From Ga0077555 sp963741565 (GTDB lineage Bacteria > Pseudomonadota > Alphaproteobacteria > Rhizobiales > Hyphomicrobiaceae), in contig CAVUIK010000003.1 of assembly GCA_963741565.1 (NCBI GenBank), forward strand, positions 248,001 through 312,000: 64,000 nucleotides of DNA, written 5' to 3'. Each line of letters begins with the position of its first letter. The stretch's first letter is position 1. Both the position numbers and the translations under genes were made by a program. Shown here in pieces: positions 9,244 to 17,998 of this stretch. Under the pieces are notes generated by a model. It was given only the letters and a program-made list of their open reading frames with translations, searched no databases and had not been told where the DNA came from.

Positions 9244-9311
9244 AGCCATCGCGCCCGCACTGGTGAGCAACACGGCGCCTGGGACGGATGCGCGCGATCG
9301 GCGGCAACCGC

Positions 9312-10499
9312 TCAACCGCTCGACAGGCAGGCCTGCAGGAGAGGGTCCAGCATGGCCGACATTTCCATGATCTCGTCGCGGGTGACGGCCAGCGACGGCA
9401 TGAAGCGTAGGCTGTCGGGGCGTGGCGCGTTCACCAGAAGCCCCGCTTCGAATGCGGCCGCCGCAATCGCCGGAGCGACATCCCGGCCAAGATCGAGAGC
9501 CTGCAGCAAGCCGCGGCCGCGAAAGCCGCCGAGACCATGGCAATCGGACAATCGGCCGAGCTCGTTTGACAACAACGTGCCCATCGCCGTCACGTGCTCC
9601 AGGAATTCGGGCTTTGCCACCTCGCCGAGTACGGCAAGGCCAGCCGCACACATGAGAGGATTGCCATTGAACGTGCCTCCCTGATCGCCATGCTCGAAAC
9701 AACTCGCGGCTTCCGTTGCCACCAGGGCTCCGAGCGGCACCCCGCCGCCAAGGCCCTTTGCCAGGACGAGGATGTCTGGCAGCACGTCAAGGTGCTGGTA
9801 GTGAAACATCTTGCCGGTTCGGCCGATGCCGGTCTGGATCTCATCGAGGATGAGGAGCAGTCCGCGCTCCGTGGTCAGCTTGCGCAGATCGCGCAAAAAC
9901 TGATCCGTTGCCGGGAAGACACCGGCCTCGCCCTGGATCGGCTCAAGCATCACGGCCACGGTGTTGGCGCCGATCCTGCGTTCGACGGACGCCATGTCGT
10001 TGAGTTGCGCTTTCGGGAAGCCGGACACCTTCGGCTCGAACAGTGGCTCGAAGACCTTCTTGCCCGATGCCGACATGGCCGCCAACGTGCGCCCGTGAAA
10101 GGCGTGGTCGAACGTGATGATCTCGTAGGCGCCGCCGCGATAACGGGCGCCGAATTTGCGCGCCAGCTTGATGGCGCCTTCAATTGCCTCGGCACCGGAA
10201 TTCGTGAAGAAGACGCAGTCGAGGCCGCTGAGCCTTGTCAGGCGCGTGGCAAGTTCAAGGCTGCGATCATTGTAGTATGCGGGGCTTGGCGTGATCAGAG
10301 TCCGGGCCTGTTGGGTCAAGGCGTCGGCAATCGCAGGTGGAGAGTGGCCGAGGCAGTTGACTGCCCAACCCTGGACGAAATCCAGATAGCGCGTCCCGTT
10401 GCTGTCCCAGAGCCAGGAGCCTTCGCCCTTCACGAACACGTTCGAGGGGCGCTTGGTAATGTCCATCAGAGTGTGGATGGCAGAGTTGTTGGAGGTCAT
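9312..10499 (-). CDS. Class III PLP aminotransferase, acetylornithine transaminase-like
   Basis: A 395-residue fold-type I PLP enzyme. Motifs seen: VQGWAVNCLGHSPPAI near the N-terminus, FFTNSGAEAIEGAIKLARK (phosphate-binding region), FDHAFHGRT, ILDEIQTGIGRTG, and LAKGLGGGVPLGA with the Schiff-base lysine. This pattern fits acetylornithine aminotransferase (ArgD/AstC), which exchanges the delta-amino group of N-acetylornithine with 2-oxoglutarate in arginine synthesis; related omega-transaminases cannot be excluded. ATG 10499 is preferred over the longer frame to 10526 because AGGAAG precedes it at good spacing. No argF or other arginine gene is adjacent. Confidence 0.82.
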   Translation of the reverse strand: MTSNNSAIHTLMDITKRPSNVFVKGEGSWLWDSNGTRYLDFVQGWAVNCLGHSPPAIADALTQQARTLITPSPAYYNDRSLELATRLTRLSGLDCVFFTNSGAEAIEGAIKLARKFGARYRGGAYEIITFDHAFHGRTLAAMSASGKKVFEPLFEPKVSGFPKAQLNDMASVERRIGANTVAVMLEPIQGEAGVFPATDQFLRDLRKLTTERGLLLILDEIQTGIGRTGKMFHYQHLDVLPDILVLAKGLGGGVPLGALVATEAASCFEHGDQGGTFNGNPLMCAAGLAVLGEVAKPEFLEHVTAMGTLLSNELGRLSDCHGLGGFRGRGLLQALDLGRDVAPAIAAAAFEAGLLVNAPRPDSLRFMPSLAVTRDEIMEMSAMLDPLLQACLSSG

Positions 10500-10721
10500 T
10501 GCGGATCTTCCTGTCAATTTGGGCATGAGTCATCGGCCGCGCACGAGGTGGCGGTATGGTGCACGTTGGCGTGCCAGCTTTGAATGGGACGACTAGCGTC
10601 GTCGCCTGGCCCGCCGGCGCATACGCCGGCGTGCGCAGAGCGCGCTCTGATCAGAAGGCCGACCCAAACGGTGAGTCATGGGAGTCCTGCCGATGGTCGA
10701 AGGTGAATGACGAGCCAGAAA

Positions 10722-10753
10722 ACAAAAAAAGCCGCGCTCAGGGGCGCGGCTTT
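10722..10753 (-). terminator. Intrinsic terminator of the RTX gene
   Basis: Read on the minus strand, a GC-rich hairpin (GCCGCGC/GCGCGGC arms between 10731 and 10750) is followed by a run of seven T residues (10724-10730 on this strand are A). It lies 160 bases after the stop of the minus-strand RTX gene and before the aminotransferase start, so it separates the two. The rest of 10500-10908 holds no gene I can support. Confidence 0.75.
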
Positions 10754-10908
10754 GTGACGGACGCATATTGCGTCATCGCGCTCGCGCAACAGATGCGAAG
10801 CGTCGGCGTCGTTTGATGTTCATCCCGGTCTTCATGACGGGGCAAATACCTTCGGCGGATGTCGAAGTCAAGGCATCACTGCCGTCATGTTTGCCGCGCC
10901 ATAGCGTA

Positions 10909-12081
10909 TTAGACGACCACTTGCGGCAGCAGATGGTCGATGTCGAGGCCGTGAATGTCCTGCAGCAGCACGACATCGACGAAGCCGGACCCCATGTCGA
11001 CGGAGACAACGCTGCCGCGATTGGTTTCGGTGATGCGGATCATGCTGTGCGGGTCGAAGTTGCCGCGTCCTGACGCCAGTCCGGTGAAGTCGAGGCGATC
11101 ACCCAGGTTGAAGTCGGTGATCGTGTCGAAGCCGGCGCGTGAGCCATCGGAGTTGACGACGTCGGAGCGCTCCCAGACGTAGGTATCGTTCATATTGTCG
11201 TAGAGGTACTGGCGCACATGACCGCCGGTCATGATGTCGTTGCCGGAACCGCCTCGAATGATGTCGTTGCCGCCGTCGCCATAGATGCGGTCGTTACCGT
11301 TCTCGCCGTAGATCCGGTCGTTGCCGCCACCGCCGAAGAATCCGTCGTTGCCCTCGCCGCCATACAGAATGTCGCAGTCGCCGCCGCCATTGAGGAAGTC
11401 GTTGCCGGCGCCGCCGTAGAGCGTGTCCGAGCCGGATTGACCGTCGAGCCTGTCGTCGCCGTCGCCGCCCTCGATGCGGTCGTTGCCGGTGCCACCATTC
11501 AGTATGTCCTTGCCGGCGCCGCCGAAGATCGTGTCATCGCCCGCACCGCCGTCGACTTTGTCGTCACCGGCATCGCCCCAGATCTGATCGTTGCCATTGC
11601 CGCCGTTGATGGTGTCGTTGCCGTCGCCGCCCCAGATCTGGTCATGGTCGTTGCCGCCATCGAGCGTGTCGTTGCCCGAGCCGCCTTCGATTTTGTCGTG
11701 GCCGTCACCACCGAGGACGGTGTCGTTGCCCTCGCCGCCATAGAGCTTGTCATTGCCGAGGCCGCCCTCAAGCCGGTCGTTGCCAGCGCCGCCGAAGAGG
11801 TCGTCATTGCCAGCGCCACCGAGCAACGTGTCGTTGCCCTCGCCGCCTTCCAGCCAGTCGTTGCCGTCGCCGCCATCCAGGATGTCGTTGCCAAGGCCGC
11901 CATAAACCCGATCGTTGCCCGCACCCGCGATGACGCGGTCGTCGCCCGCGCCCGCATCGATGAAATCATTGCCGCCGAGACCCGTGATCAGGTCATCGCC
12001 GTCCATACCGTAGATGTTGTCGCCGTTCTTAGATTTGCCGACGATCACGTCGTTGCGGCCGGTTCCGACAATCGTAGCCAT
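10909..12081 (-). CDS. RTX-type calcium-binding repeat protein, probably secreted by a type I system
   Basis: 390 residues, most of them (about 20-285) about 28 tandem glycine-rich nonapeptides of the form GGxGxDxUx, for example GGAGNDRLE and GGEGNDTVL. These fold into a parallel beta-roll that binds calcium outside the cell. The C-terminal 100 residues contain FDTITDFNLGDRLDFTG, the usual segment before an uncleaved type I secretion signal, and end in hydrophobic residues. There is no separate catalytic domain, so it may be a surface-layer, adhesion or matrix protein. The ATG follows AAGGGAGAC. No ABC/HlyD/TolC secretion genes are adjacent. The large open frame on the opposite strand is a product of the repeats. 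Confidence 0.9.
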   Translation of the reverse strand: MATIVGTGRNDVIVGKSKNGDNIYGMDGDDLITGLGGNDFIDAGAGDDRVIAGAGNDRVYGGLGNDILDGGDGNDWLEGGEGNDTLLGGAGNDDLFGGAGNDRLEGGLGNDKLYGGEGNDTVLGGDGHDKIEGGSGNDTLDGGNDHDQIWGGDGNDTINGGNGNDQIWGDAGDDKVDGGAGDDTIFGGAGKDILNGGTGNDRIEGGDGDDRLDGQSGSDTLYGGAGNDFLNGGGDCDILYGGEGNDGFFGGGGNDRIYGENGNDRIYGDGGNDIIRGGSGNDIMTGGHVRQYLYDNMNDTYVWERSDVVNSDGSRAGFDTITDFNLGDRLDFTGLASGRGNFDPHSMIRITETNRGSVVSVDMGSGFVDVVLLQDIHGLDIDHLLPQVVV

Positions 12082-12283
12082 TGATGTCTCCCTTGAGATC
12101 AGGGGAAACTACCGGAAAGGGTTTTAAGAACATTCCCACGCGCAAGCCAGAATTATCGAAAATTCGATCGAACCGTATTGATCGAACGAGGATGCCCGTC
12201 GCGAACCGGCGCGACGGATCAAAATGGTGCGGGAGGATGCCGCGCGTTTACGGTGCGTTAATCACGTCTACAACGGTTGGCTG

Positions 12284-12970
12284 CTATTTCTTTGCGGCTG
12301 AAGCCTTGCCCTTGTCGGGGGCATCGGCCACCGGCGCCGCATTCGCATCCATTCCGACGTACTTCGACCAGACGCGCCCGCGCCGCTCGCCGGAGGCCGG
12401 CGTTTCAGCTTGCGGATCCATGAGATCGCGACCGTTGGCCACCATGCCCGCGATGTTGCGTTGATTGGCGCAGCCGAACTGATCGTAATGCAGACGTTCG
12501 CGATCGCGGCCGAGGTCCGTTGGCCAGCGGCCGCATTCCGGACCAACCGCCACCGGGCGATCGAAAGCGAGATGGATGGAGCCGGCGTGCCGCCGATGCG
12601 CGCCCCGGGTGACGTGCACCTGCTTCGAGGTCAGCCCCGCATCGCGCAACGCCTGGCGGAGGTCAGAGTTCGAACGGTCACCGCTGGCGGGAACGGTCAC
12701 ACGCAGCTGGCAATTCGATTCCGTCCTGTAGCGCAGGCCGAAGCGGTAGATGTCCGCGATCTGATTGCGGCTCAGCCCATCGCCATGCGGCGGCAACTCG
12801 ACCGTCAGCGTATCGGTTTCGTCGCGATAGCCGATCCGGTGCATTTGAGCGGGATCGTTGAGCTGTGCGGCCTCGACTTCGCCGAGCCGCCGGTGCTCGT
12901 CGCAGCCGAGCAGGGCCATCGTGAGGGTGAGGCCGGCGGTCATGGCCGCCATGGATTGCACCTTGTTCAT
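12284..12970 (-). CDS. cpaD: CpaD family pilus assembly lipoprotein
   Basis: 228 residues with a lipoprotein signal: hydrophobic residues 8-22 and a lipobox LLGC with Cys23. The body shows the CpaD signature near the C-terminal half, FGCANQRNIAGMVANGRDL, and LPPHGDGLSRNQ. CpaD is an outer-membrane-linked lipoprotein of the Tad/Flp pilus apparatus, thought to help secretin assembly. Its start overlaps the cpaC stop (ATGA at 12967-12970), so the two are co-translated. The tail PDKGKASAAKK is lysine-rich. The usual upstream cpaA/cpaB and downstream cpaE/cpaF genes are not here. Confidence 0.87.
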   Translation of the reverse strand: MNKVQSMAAMTAGLTLTMALLGCDEHRRLGEVEAAQLNDPAQMHRIGYRDETDTLTVELPPHGDGLSRNQIADIYRFGLRYRTESNCQLRVTVPASGDRSNSDLRQALRDAGLTSKQVHVTRGAHRRHAGSIHLAFDRPVAVGPECGRWPTDLGRDRERLHYDQFGCANQRNIAGMVANGRDLMDPQAETPASGERRGRVWSKYVGMDANAAPVADAPDKGKASAAKK

Positions 12971-14466
12971 CCCTTCACTCCCACGTCCGGATATTCGACA
13001 ATGAAGCCGTAATCGCCCTGATAACTGCCTTCGGGCACGTGGCCCGGGCGTCCATAGATGCGATTGAGCGTGCCAAAGAAGATGCTTTGCAGGTCGCTTG
13101 CCGGCGCGAAACCCGCATCGGGGCGCGCGGCCTGCGCGGCATTCATGTGCTTGGCCAGATACGGCGTAACCAGGATGACGAGCTCGGTCTCGCGGCGGCG
13201 ATAGTCGTTGCTCCGGAACAGTTGGCCGAGAACGGGCAGGTTTTTCAGTCCGGGAACGCCATCGACATTCTGGCGCGTCTCGTCGGACAACAGGCCAGCC
13301 ATGGCCAGCGTCGCGCCGCTCGGCAGCTCGAGCGTGGTTTCCGCACGGCGAACCTTGAGTGCGGGTACCGTCAATTGATCGCTGACGGTGATGGCGCCTT
13401 CCGCCGAGAGTTCGCTGACTTCAGCCGAAATTGTCAGATTGATGCGGCCTTGATCGAGCACGACCGGCTTGAACGACGTCGCGACACCGAATTGTTTGAA
13501 CTGGATCGTAATTTGGCGGTCCTGGCTGGCGATCGGAATCGGGAATTCGCCGCCTGCCAGGAACTTGGCCGTTTCGCCCGACAGGGCCGTCAGGTTCGGC
13601 TCGGCGAGGGTGCGCGCCATGCCGGAGCGCTCGAGCGCATGCAGCAAGGTGGTGACGCTGTGGTTGCCGACCGTCCACGCCGTCTGCAGCGCCGAACCGG
13701 CGACACCGAGCGGGACGCTCGGGCTAGTCACGGGAAAGGCGTTGGTGATGATCTTGCTGAACGTGAAGTTGCCCGAATTCAGAACTGATCCGGGAATATC
13801 GACGCCGATGCGGCGCAGCGCGTCGCGCTGGATCTCGGCGACCTGGATTTTGAGCAGGACCTGCTCCTTGGCCGCCGTCGACAGCAAGTTGACGACGCCA
13901 TCCTTGTTCTTGACGAAGCGGCCCGCGATATCGGCTGCACGGTTGGCATCGGCCGGAGTAACGACGCTGCCGGTCAGCACGACGTTGGTGCCCACCGTCT
14001 CGACGGAGATTTTGGAACCGGGGATGAGGCGCTGGATGATGTCGGCGAGGTTCGACAGATCGCGTTGCACGCTGATCTCGAGCAGCAAGGCTTTCTTGCC
14101 GTTGCCGTCCAGCAGGAAGGCATTGGCCTCGCCGGCATCCTTGGCCACGAGATAAACGCGCCGCGACGATTGAACGACGACGTCGACCACCTCGGGGTTC
14201 GAAACGAGCACGTTCGTCACATCGACCGGCAGCTCGACCATCATCGATTTGTCGAGGCCGATATTGACCTTCTTGACGATCGGCAACGCCGCGCTCGGAG
14301 GAATGACCAGGACCGAGCGGTGACCGGGCTCGACGGGGGCCACGATCTTCGCGGAACCGGCTTTGCTGGCGCGGCTGATCTCCTGAGCGCCGAGTATGGG
14401 GGCGGCGCACAGAAACAACAGACAGGCGAGCGGCGCCGCAAAGCTGCGGCGGAGATGATGTGACAC
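12967..14466 (-). CDS. cpaC: Type II/III secretion secretin-like protein CpaC
   Basis: 499 residues from a GTG at 14464-14466. The start is chosen because GGGAG lies 8 bases upstream and a Sec signal peptide follows directly (hydrophobic SFAAPLACLLFLCAAPILGA). The mature protein has an N-terminal BON/pilus-secretin domain (VDVTNVLVSNPEVVDV), a KISVETVGTNVVLTGSV segment, and the secretin domain with LAEPNLTALSGETAKFLAGG and ETELVILVTPYLA. CpaC forms the outer-membrane channel for Flp pili in the Tad system. It is paired only with cpaD here; the other tad genes must be elsewhere if a pilus is made. Confidence 0.9.
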   Translation of the reverse strand: MSHHLRRSFAAPLACLLFLCAAPILGAQEISRASKAGSAKIVAPVEPGHRSVLVIPPSAALPIVKKVNIGLDKSMMVELPVDVTNVLVSNPEVVDVVVQSSRRVYLVAKDAGEANAFLLDGNGKKALLLEISVQRDLSNLADIIQRLIPGSKISVETVGTNVVLTGSVVTPADANRAADIAGRFVKNKDGVVNLLSTAAKEQVLLKIQVAEIQRDALRRIGVDIPGSVLNSGNFTFSKIITNAFPVTSPSVPLGVAGSALQTAWTVGNHSVTTLLHALERSGMARTLAEPNLTALSGETAKFLAGGEFPIPIASQDRQITIQFKQFGVATSFKPVVLDQGRINLTISAEVSELSAEGAITVSDQLTVPALKVRRAETTLELPSGATLAMAGLLSDETRQNVDGVPGLKNLPVLGQLFRSNDYRRRETELVILVTPYLAKHMNAAQAARPDAGFAPASDLQSIFFGTLNRIYGRPGHVPEGSYQGDYGFIVEYPDVGVKG

Positions 14467-14857
14467 GATGGACACTCCCGTGGACGGCAACGGCCGCAAT
14501 GGACTCGATGATGCCGGAGCCACACCTGAAGTTGGCAGGCGACCCAGCTCCACTTGGGGCCAAGATCGATGCTCACGGCTGTTCAGGCCAGCGTGACGTT
14601 GCAGATCCTGTGACTTGCGACCAGCAAGTGCACACATTATGCACAGGCGGTGCTCGATACGCGCTGCAGCGTCGCGTGCGAAGTGATTGCAAAAAGCGTT
14701 TCTGGATCGGGTGCTTATGCGGGCGCCATGGTGTTCAATTGGCGCGACGCGCAGCAATTCGGGGACGTGAACCGATGCTGTGCAAAAGTCGTCTTTGCCC
14801 CCTCGAGATTGACGATTGGCGCCTGACGCAAGGGCTGACGGCGCTGATCCCGGCTAC
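14467..14857. other. Intergenic region upstream of cpaC
   Basis: About 390 bases between the cpaC start and the histidine kinase stop. Open frames crossing it have compositions unlike real proteins of this genome. It should contain the cpaCD promoter on the minus strand; I could not place -35/-10 elements with confidence. I see no repeat or RNA structure that stands out. Confidence 0.4.
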
Positions 14858-16351
14858 TTAGTGGGCCGCCCGATCCGGGATCTGGATCTCGAAGGTCGCC
14901 CCCGCCGGGGTGTCGACCAAACTGAGGGTCCCGCCATGCGCTACGGCAAGTTCATGGGCAATCGCGAGCCCAAGACCGGTGCCACCCTTGCGCGTCGAGC
15001 CGTGGAAGGCCTGGAAGAGGTGCGCGCGGGCCTTCGCGGGAACGCCTGGACCGTCATCACCGACCCGGATTTTCACCAATCTGTCTTGCCGTTCGGCGGT
15101 CACCGTTACGGTGCCTGTCGCCGCCGACCCCTGGGCTTCAATGGCCTGGATTGCGTTGCGTACGAGGTTGGTCAGAAGCCGGAACAGCTGATCGCGATCA
15201 GCATCGATCTCGACCGCGGTATCGACGGCGCAGGACCAACGGATGGCGGGTCGGGGCAGACTGAGCCCTTCCGCCACGTCCTCGACGAGGACGAGAAGTT
15301 TGAACCGCTCGCGCTGCGGTGGGTGCTCGGCGGCGCGGCCGAACGTCAGGGTATCGTTGCAGAAGTTGATCGCGCGATCGAGCGAGGCGATCAGTTTGGG
15401 CGCAAAGCTCTGAACGGTCGGGTCGGGGCTGGAGGTCAGGCGATCCGACAGCAGCTGGGTGTTGGCCAGAAGATTGCGTAAATCGTGATTGATCTTGCTG
15501 ACGGCAAGGCCGAGGGCGGCGAGCCGGTTCTTCTGGTTGAGGAGCTGCGACAGCTCGGTCTGCATATGGGCGAGCTCGCGCTCCGCCACGCCAAGTTCGT
15601 CGCGGCGGGTCGTCGGCTCGATGATACGGCTTTTGTCCTCGGGGTTCTGGCTGAAATGCAGCATATTGTCGGCGATGCGCATCATCGGGCGAACCAGCAT
15701 CGCGTTCAGCGCCATGTAGACCAGCGCCGCCGTGATGATCGAGATGATGATCGACAAGCCCAGAATATTGAGGGCGAACCGATGGAGCGCCGCTCTCAGC
15801 GGGGCTTCCGGCAGCACGATCTCGATCTGGTCGCTGGCGTCCTCGCCTGGCCGGCCAATTACGCGCAACACGCGGTCGCCAGACGAGAAGACGGTTTCTA
15901 TGGCGTCGAGAATGACGCCGAAGCGAGTGCTGAGCGACGCAGTTCCCTGGCGCATCGTGGTCAGGTCGTAGGTCTGATCGATGGCGAGTGGCATGTCGGC
16001 CTGGAGGATGAGATTGCGCTGGCCGTTGCGCTTCAGCGCGACGGCACGGACCTTAGCAGTCTGCAGCAGTTCATTGCGCAGGACGTGGGGGACATCGCCG
16101 CCCGGTGACGCTTCTGCGGCCAGCGACGCAAGTTGGGCCGCCGTCAGGCGATCCATCAACCAGTTGATTCGGAAATTGGCGACCGAGGGCACGAATATCA
16201 GGATCTCAGCCAGCATCACGAACAGGATCGTCAGCAGGAGCAGCTTGGACGACAGGCCGAGGCCGCGCAGACGATCGACAATAGACCGGCGGCCCGGCGC
16301 ACTGGGGTGTGCGTCGTTCGCCGGCACGGGGAGGTCAACCTTCTGGTCCAA
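14858..16351 (-). CDS. Membrane-bound sensor histidine kinase
   Basis: 497 residues. Two membrane segments (about 37-58 and 193-220) enclose a periplasmic sensor region of some 135 residues. A HAMP-like linker follows (MLVRPMMRIADNM), then the dimerisation helix with phospho-acceptor His289 in SKINHDLRNLL, and the ATP-binding domain with the N box around Asn399 (NLVRNAIQAIE), G1 DDGPG (432-436) and G2 GTGLGLAIA (457-465). The protein should autophosphorylate and pass phosphate to a response regulator, but none is encoded nearby, so it is an orphan. It lies between cpaC and a flavoprotein gene; a role in pilus control is possible but only inferred. Confidence 0.9.
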   Translation of the reverse strand: MDQKVDLPVPANDAHPSAPGRRSIVDRLRGLGLSSKLLLLTILFVMLAEILIFVPSVANFRINWLMDRLTAAQLASLAAEASPGGDVPHVLRNELLQTAKVRAVALKRNGQRNLILQADMPLAIDQTYDLTTMRQGTASLSTRFGVILDAIETVFSSGDRVLRVIGRPGEDASDQIEIVLPEAPLRAALHRFALNILGLSIIISIITAALVYMALNAMLVRPMMRIADNMLHFSQNPEDKSRIIEPTTRRDELGVAERELAHMQTELSQLLNQKNRLAALGLAVSKINHDLRNLLANTQLLSDRLTSSPDPTVQSFAPKLIASLDRAINFCNDTLTFGRAAEHPPQRERFKLLVLVEDVAEGLSLPRPAIRWSCAVDTAVEIDADRDQLFRLLTNLVRNAIQAIEAQGSAATGTVTVTAERQDRLVKIRVGDDGPGVPAKARAHLFQAFHGSTRKGGTGLGLAIAHELAVAHGGTLSLVDTPAGATFEIQIPDRAAH

Positions 16352-16412
16352 GAGCTGTCTGCGGTTCTCCGACGTCCTGTCGGCTGTGGAGTCATCGGCG
16401 CAGCCGATCGCA

Positions 16413-16436
16413 CAACGTCAACAAGGCCTGACGTTG
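16413..16436 (-). promoter_or_regulatory. Inverted repeat upstream of the histidine kinase, candidate operator
   Basis: Perfect 8-bp arms CAACGTCA (16413-16420) and TGACGTTG (16429-16436) are separated by 8 bases, giving one helical turn and a half between arm centres. The site lies 62-85 bases before the kinase start, a normal distance for a dimeric regulator. No T-run follows, so a terminator is unlikely. The binding protein is unknown. Confidence 0.45.
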
Positions 16437-16468
16437 AACCACCATATCAGAAATAACGCGGGTATGCC

Positions 16469-16488
16469 CCCAGAGCTTCGGCTCTGGG
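16469..16488. other. UUCG-tetraloop hairpin between the flavoprotein and kinase genes
   Basis: An 8-bp perfect stem CCCAGAGC / GCTCTGGG with a TTCG loop sits 20 bases after the flavoprotein stop (16511, minus strand). UUCG loops make very stable RNA hairpins. There is no T-run on either strand, so it may stabilise the mRNA 3' end or weaken read-through rather than act as a normal intrinsic terminator. Confidence 0.5.
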
Positions 16489-16510
16489 TCCAGCGTGGCC
16501 GGCGGCCACT

Positions 16511-17998
16511 TCAGCCGAACTTCGCCAACAGGCCGACAACTTTGCGTACAAGTGGACTGCCGGCCTTCAGGGCGTAGTAACCAAGAGCGGCCCGCTTGTT
16601 GATTTCGGTCAGCGTCGGGTAGGGCGAGATCCACTGCGTCATGGCGGTGATCTTGAGCCCTTGGGAAACGGCCAGGGACCACATCTGGATCAGCTCGCCG
16701 GCATGCTCGCCGACAATGGAGGCCCCGAGAATGCGGCCCTTCTTGTCGGTGACGACCTTGACGAACCCCTCCGTCGCCCGCTCCGCCTGGGCGCGGTCAT
16801 TCTCATGGTATGGCCAGCGGTAGACGTTGATCCGGCCAACCTTCGCTTTTGCCTGATCCTCCGTCATGCCGATGTTGGCCAGCTCCGGATCCGTGTAGGT
16901 GACCCACGGGATATGGTCCTCGCGCACAGTGGCCGGCATCCGGAACAGCAGCCGGCGGAACACGATGCCGGCATGATAGTTGGCGACGTGCGTAAACTGC
17001 AGGCCGCCCGCTACGTCACCTATGGCGAACACTTTCGGATTCGAGGTCACGAGCCCGCTCGAGACCTGGATGCCGCGCCGGTCGAAGCGAATGCCGGCGG
17101 CGTCGAGATTGAGATCCTGGACATTTGGCTTGCGGCCAGCGGCGACGAGTAGATGGGTGCCATCGATGGTTTCTGCACCACTGGCGGTCGAAATCGTCAC
17201 TCGCAGGGCGCCGGCGCGGCCTTCGACGCGCTCCACCTTGGAGCCTTCCCAGAGCTCGAGGCCCTCGGCGCGCAACTTGTTCAGCACGACGACCGTCAGC
17301 TCAGGATCGTCCTTGCCGAGTGCCTTCATGCCCTCGAGCACGGTGACTTTCGCGCCCAGCCGCAGATGGGCCTGAGCCAGCTCGATTCCGATCGGTCCGC
17401 CGCCGATCACGATCAGGTGGCCCATCTGGTGCTGGTTGTCGAAGATCGTTTCGTTGGTGAAGTAAGGCACCTGATCGAGGCCGGGAATGGGCGGGACCGC
17501 CGGGGAGGAGCCGGTTGCTATGCAGAATCGGCGCGCGCGGATCAGCGTATCGCCGGCCATCACCGTGCGCCGGTCGACGAAGCGGCCGGCTGCCTGGATG
17601 ACCTGAACGCCAAGTCCGGTGAAGCGCTCGACGGAATCATTCGGCGCGATCGCTGCGATCACCGAATGAACGTGATGGTGGACGCCGCGCGGGTCGATCT
17701 GGGGCTCGACTGGCGCAATTCCGAAGGGGCCGGCCGTCCGCATCAGATGGGCGCGGCGGGCGGCAGCGATCATCGCTTTTGATGGGACGCAGCCATAGTT
17801 CAGGCAGTCGCCGCCCATCTTGTGCTTCTCGATCAGCACGACCTTGAGGCCGAGCTGGACCGTCGAGGCGGCCAGCGACAGGCCACCCGAGCCGGCGCCG
17901 ATGATGCACAGATCCGCGTTGATCTCCGAACCATGGCCTGTGCCGACTGGGCGGGCGGACGGACCGGCGGCACCGCTGTCGGGGCTAGACCGTTGCAT
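16511..17998 (-). CDS. FAD/NAD(P)-dependent disulfide oxidoreductase, mercuric-reductase-like
   Basis: 495 residues with the class I pyridine nucleotide-disulfide oxidoreductase plan: FAD motif CIIGAGSGGLSLAA (about 31-44), redox pair Cys65/Cys70 in GGDCLNYGCVPSKA, NAD(P) motif VIGGGPIGIELAQA, and FAD-binding AIGDVAGG. The C-terminal interface carries SPYPTLTE where dihydrolipoamide dehydrogenases and mercuric reductases usually have an HxHPTLxE-type motif, so the proton-donor histidine is missing. It also lacks the C-terminal Cys pair of MerA. This subgroup is often linked or fused to TVP38/TMEM64 proteins, as here (14-base overlap with the upstream gene). Substrate unknown. Confidence 0.85.
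   Translation of the reverse strand: MQRSSPDSGAAGPSARPVGTGHGSEINADLCIIGAGSGGLSLAASTVQLGLKVVLIEKHKMGGDCLNYGCVPSKAMIAAARRAHLMRTAGPFGIAPVEPQIDPRGVHHHVHSVIAAIAPNDSVERFTGLGVQVIQAAGRFVDRRTVMAGDTLIRARRFCIATGSSPAVPPIPGLDQVPYFTNETIFDNQHQMGHLIVIGGGPIGIELAQAHLRLGAKVTVLEGMKALGKDDPELTVVVLNKLRAEGLELWEGSKVERVEGRAGALRVTISTASGAETIDGTHLLVAAGRKPNVQDLNLDAAGIRFDRRGIQVSSGLVTSNPKVFAIGDVAGGLQFTHVANYHAGIVFRRLLFRMPATVREDHIPWVTYTDPELANIGMTEDQAKAKVGRINVYRWPYHENDRAQAERATEGFVKVVTDKKGRILGASIVGEHAGELIQMWSLAVSQGLKITAMTQWISPYPTLTEINKRAALGYYALKAGSPLVRKVVGLLAKFG

Noticed and set aside
11200..12080. Regular DNA repeats that could look like a CRISPR array
   Set aside because: The 27-base period equals nine codons of the RTX protein; there are no constant repeats with unique spacers and no cas genes.
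11218..12084. 288-residue open frame opposite the RTX gene
   Set aside because: It is the antisense image of the nonapeptide repeats, made almost only of Val, Ala, Ile and Thr; the minus-strand protein has clear RTX motifs and a ribosome site.
16392..16500. Short frames around the kinase upstream region
   Set aside because: They cross the inverted repeat and UUCG hairpin and have no ribosome site or protein-like composition.
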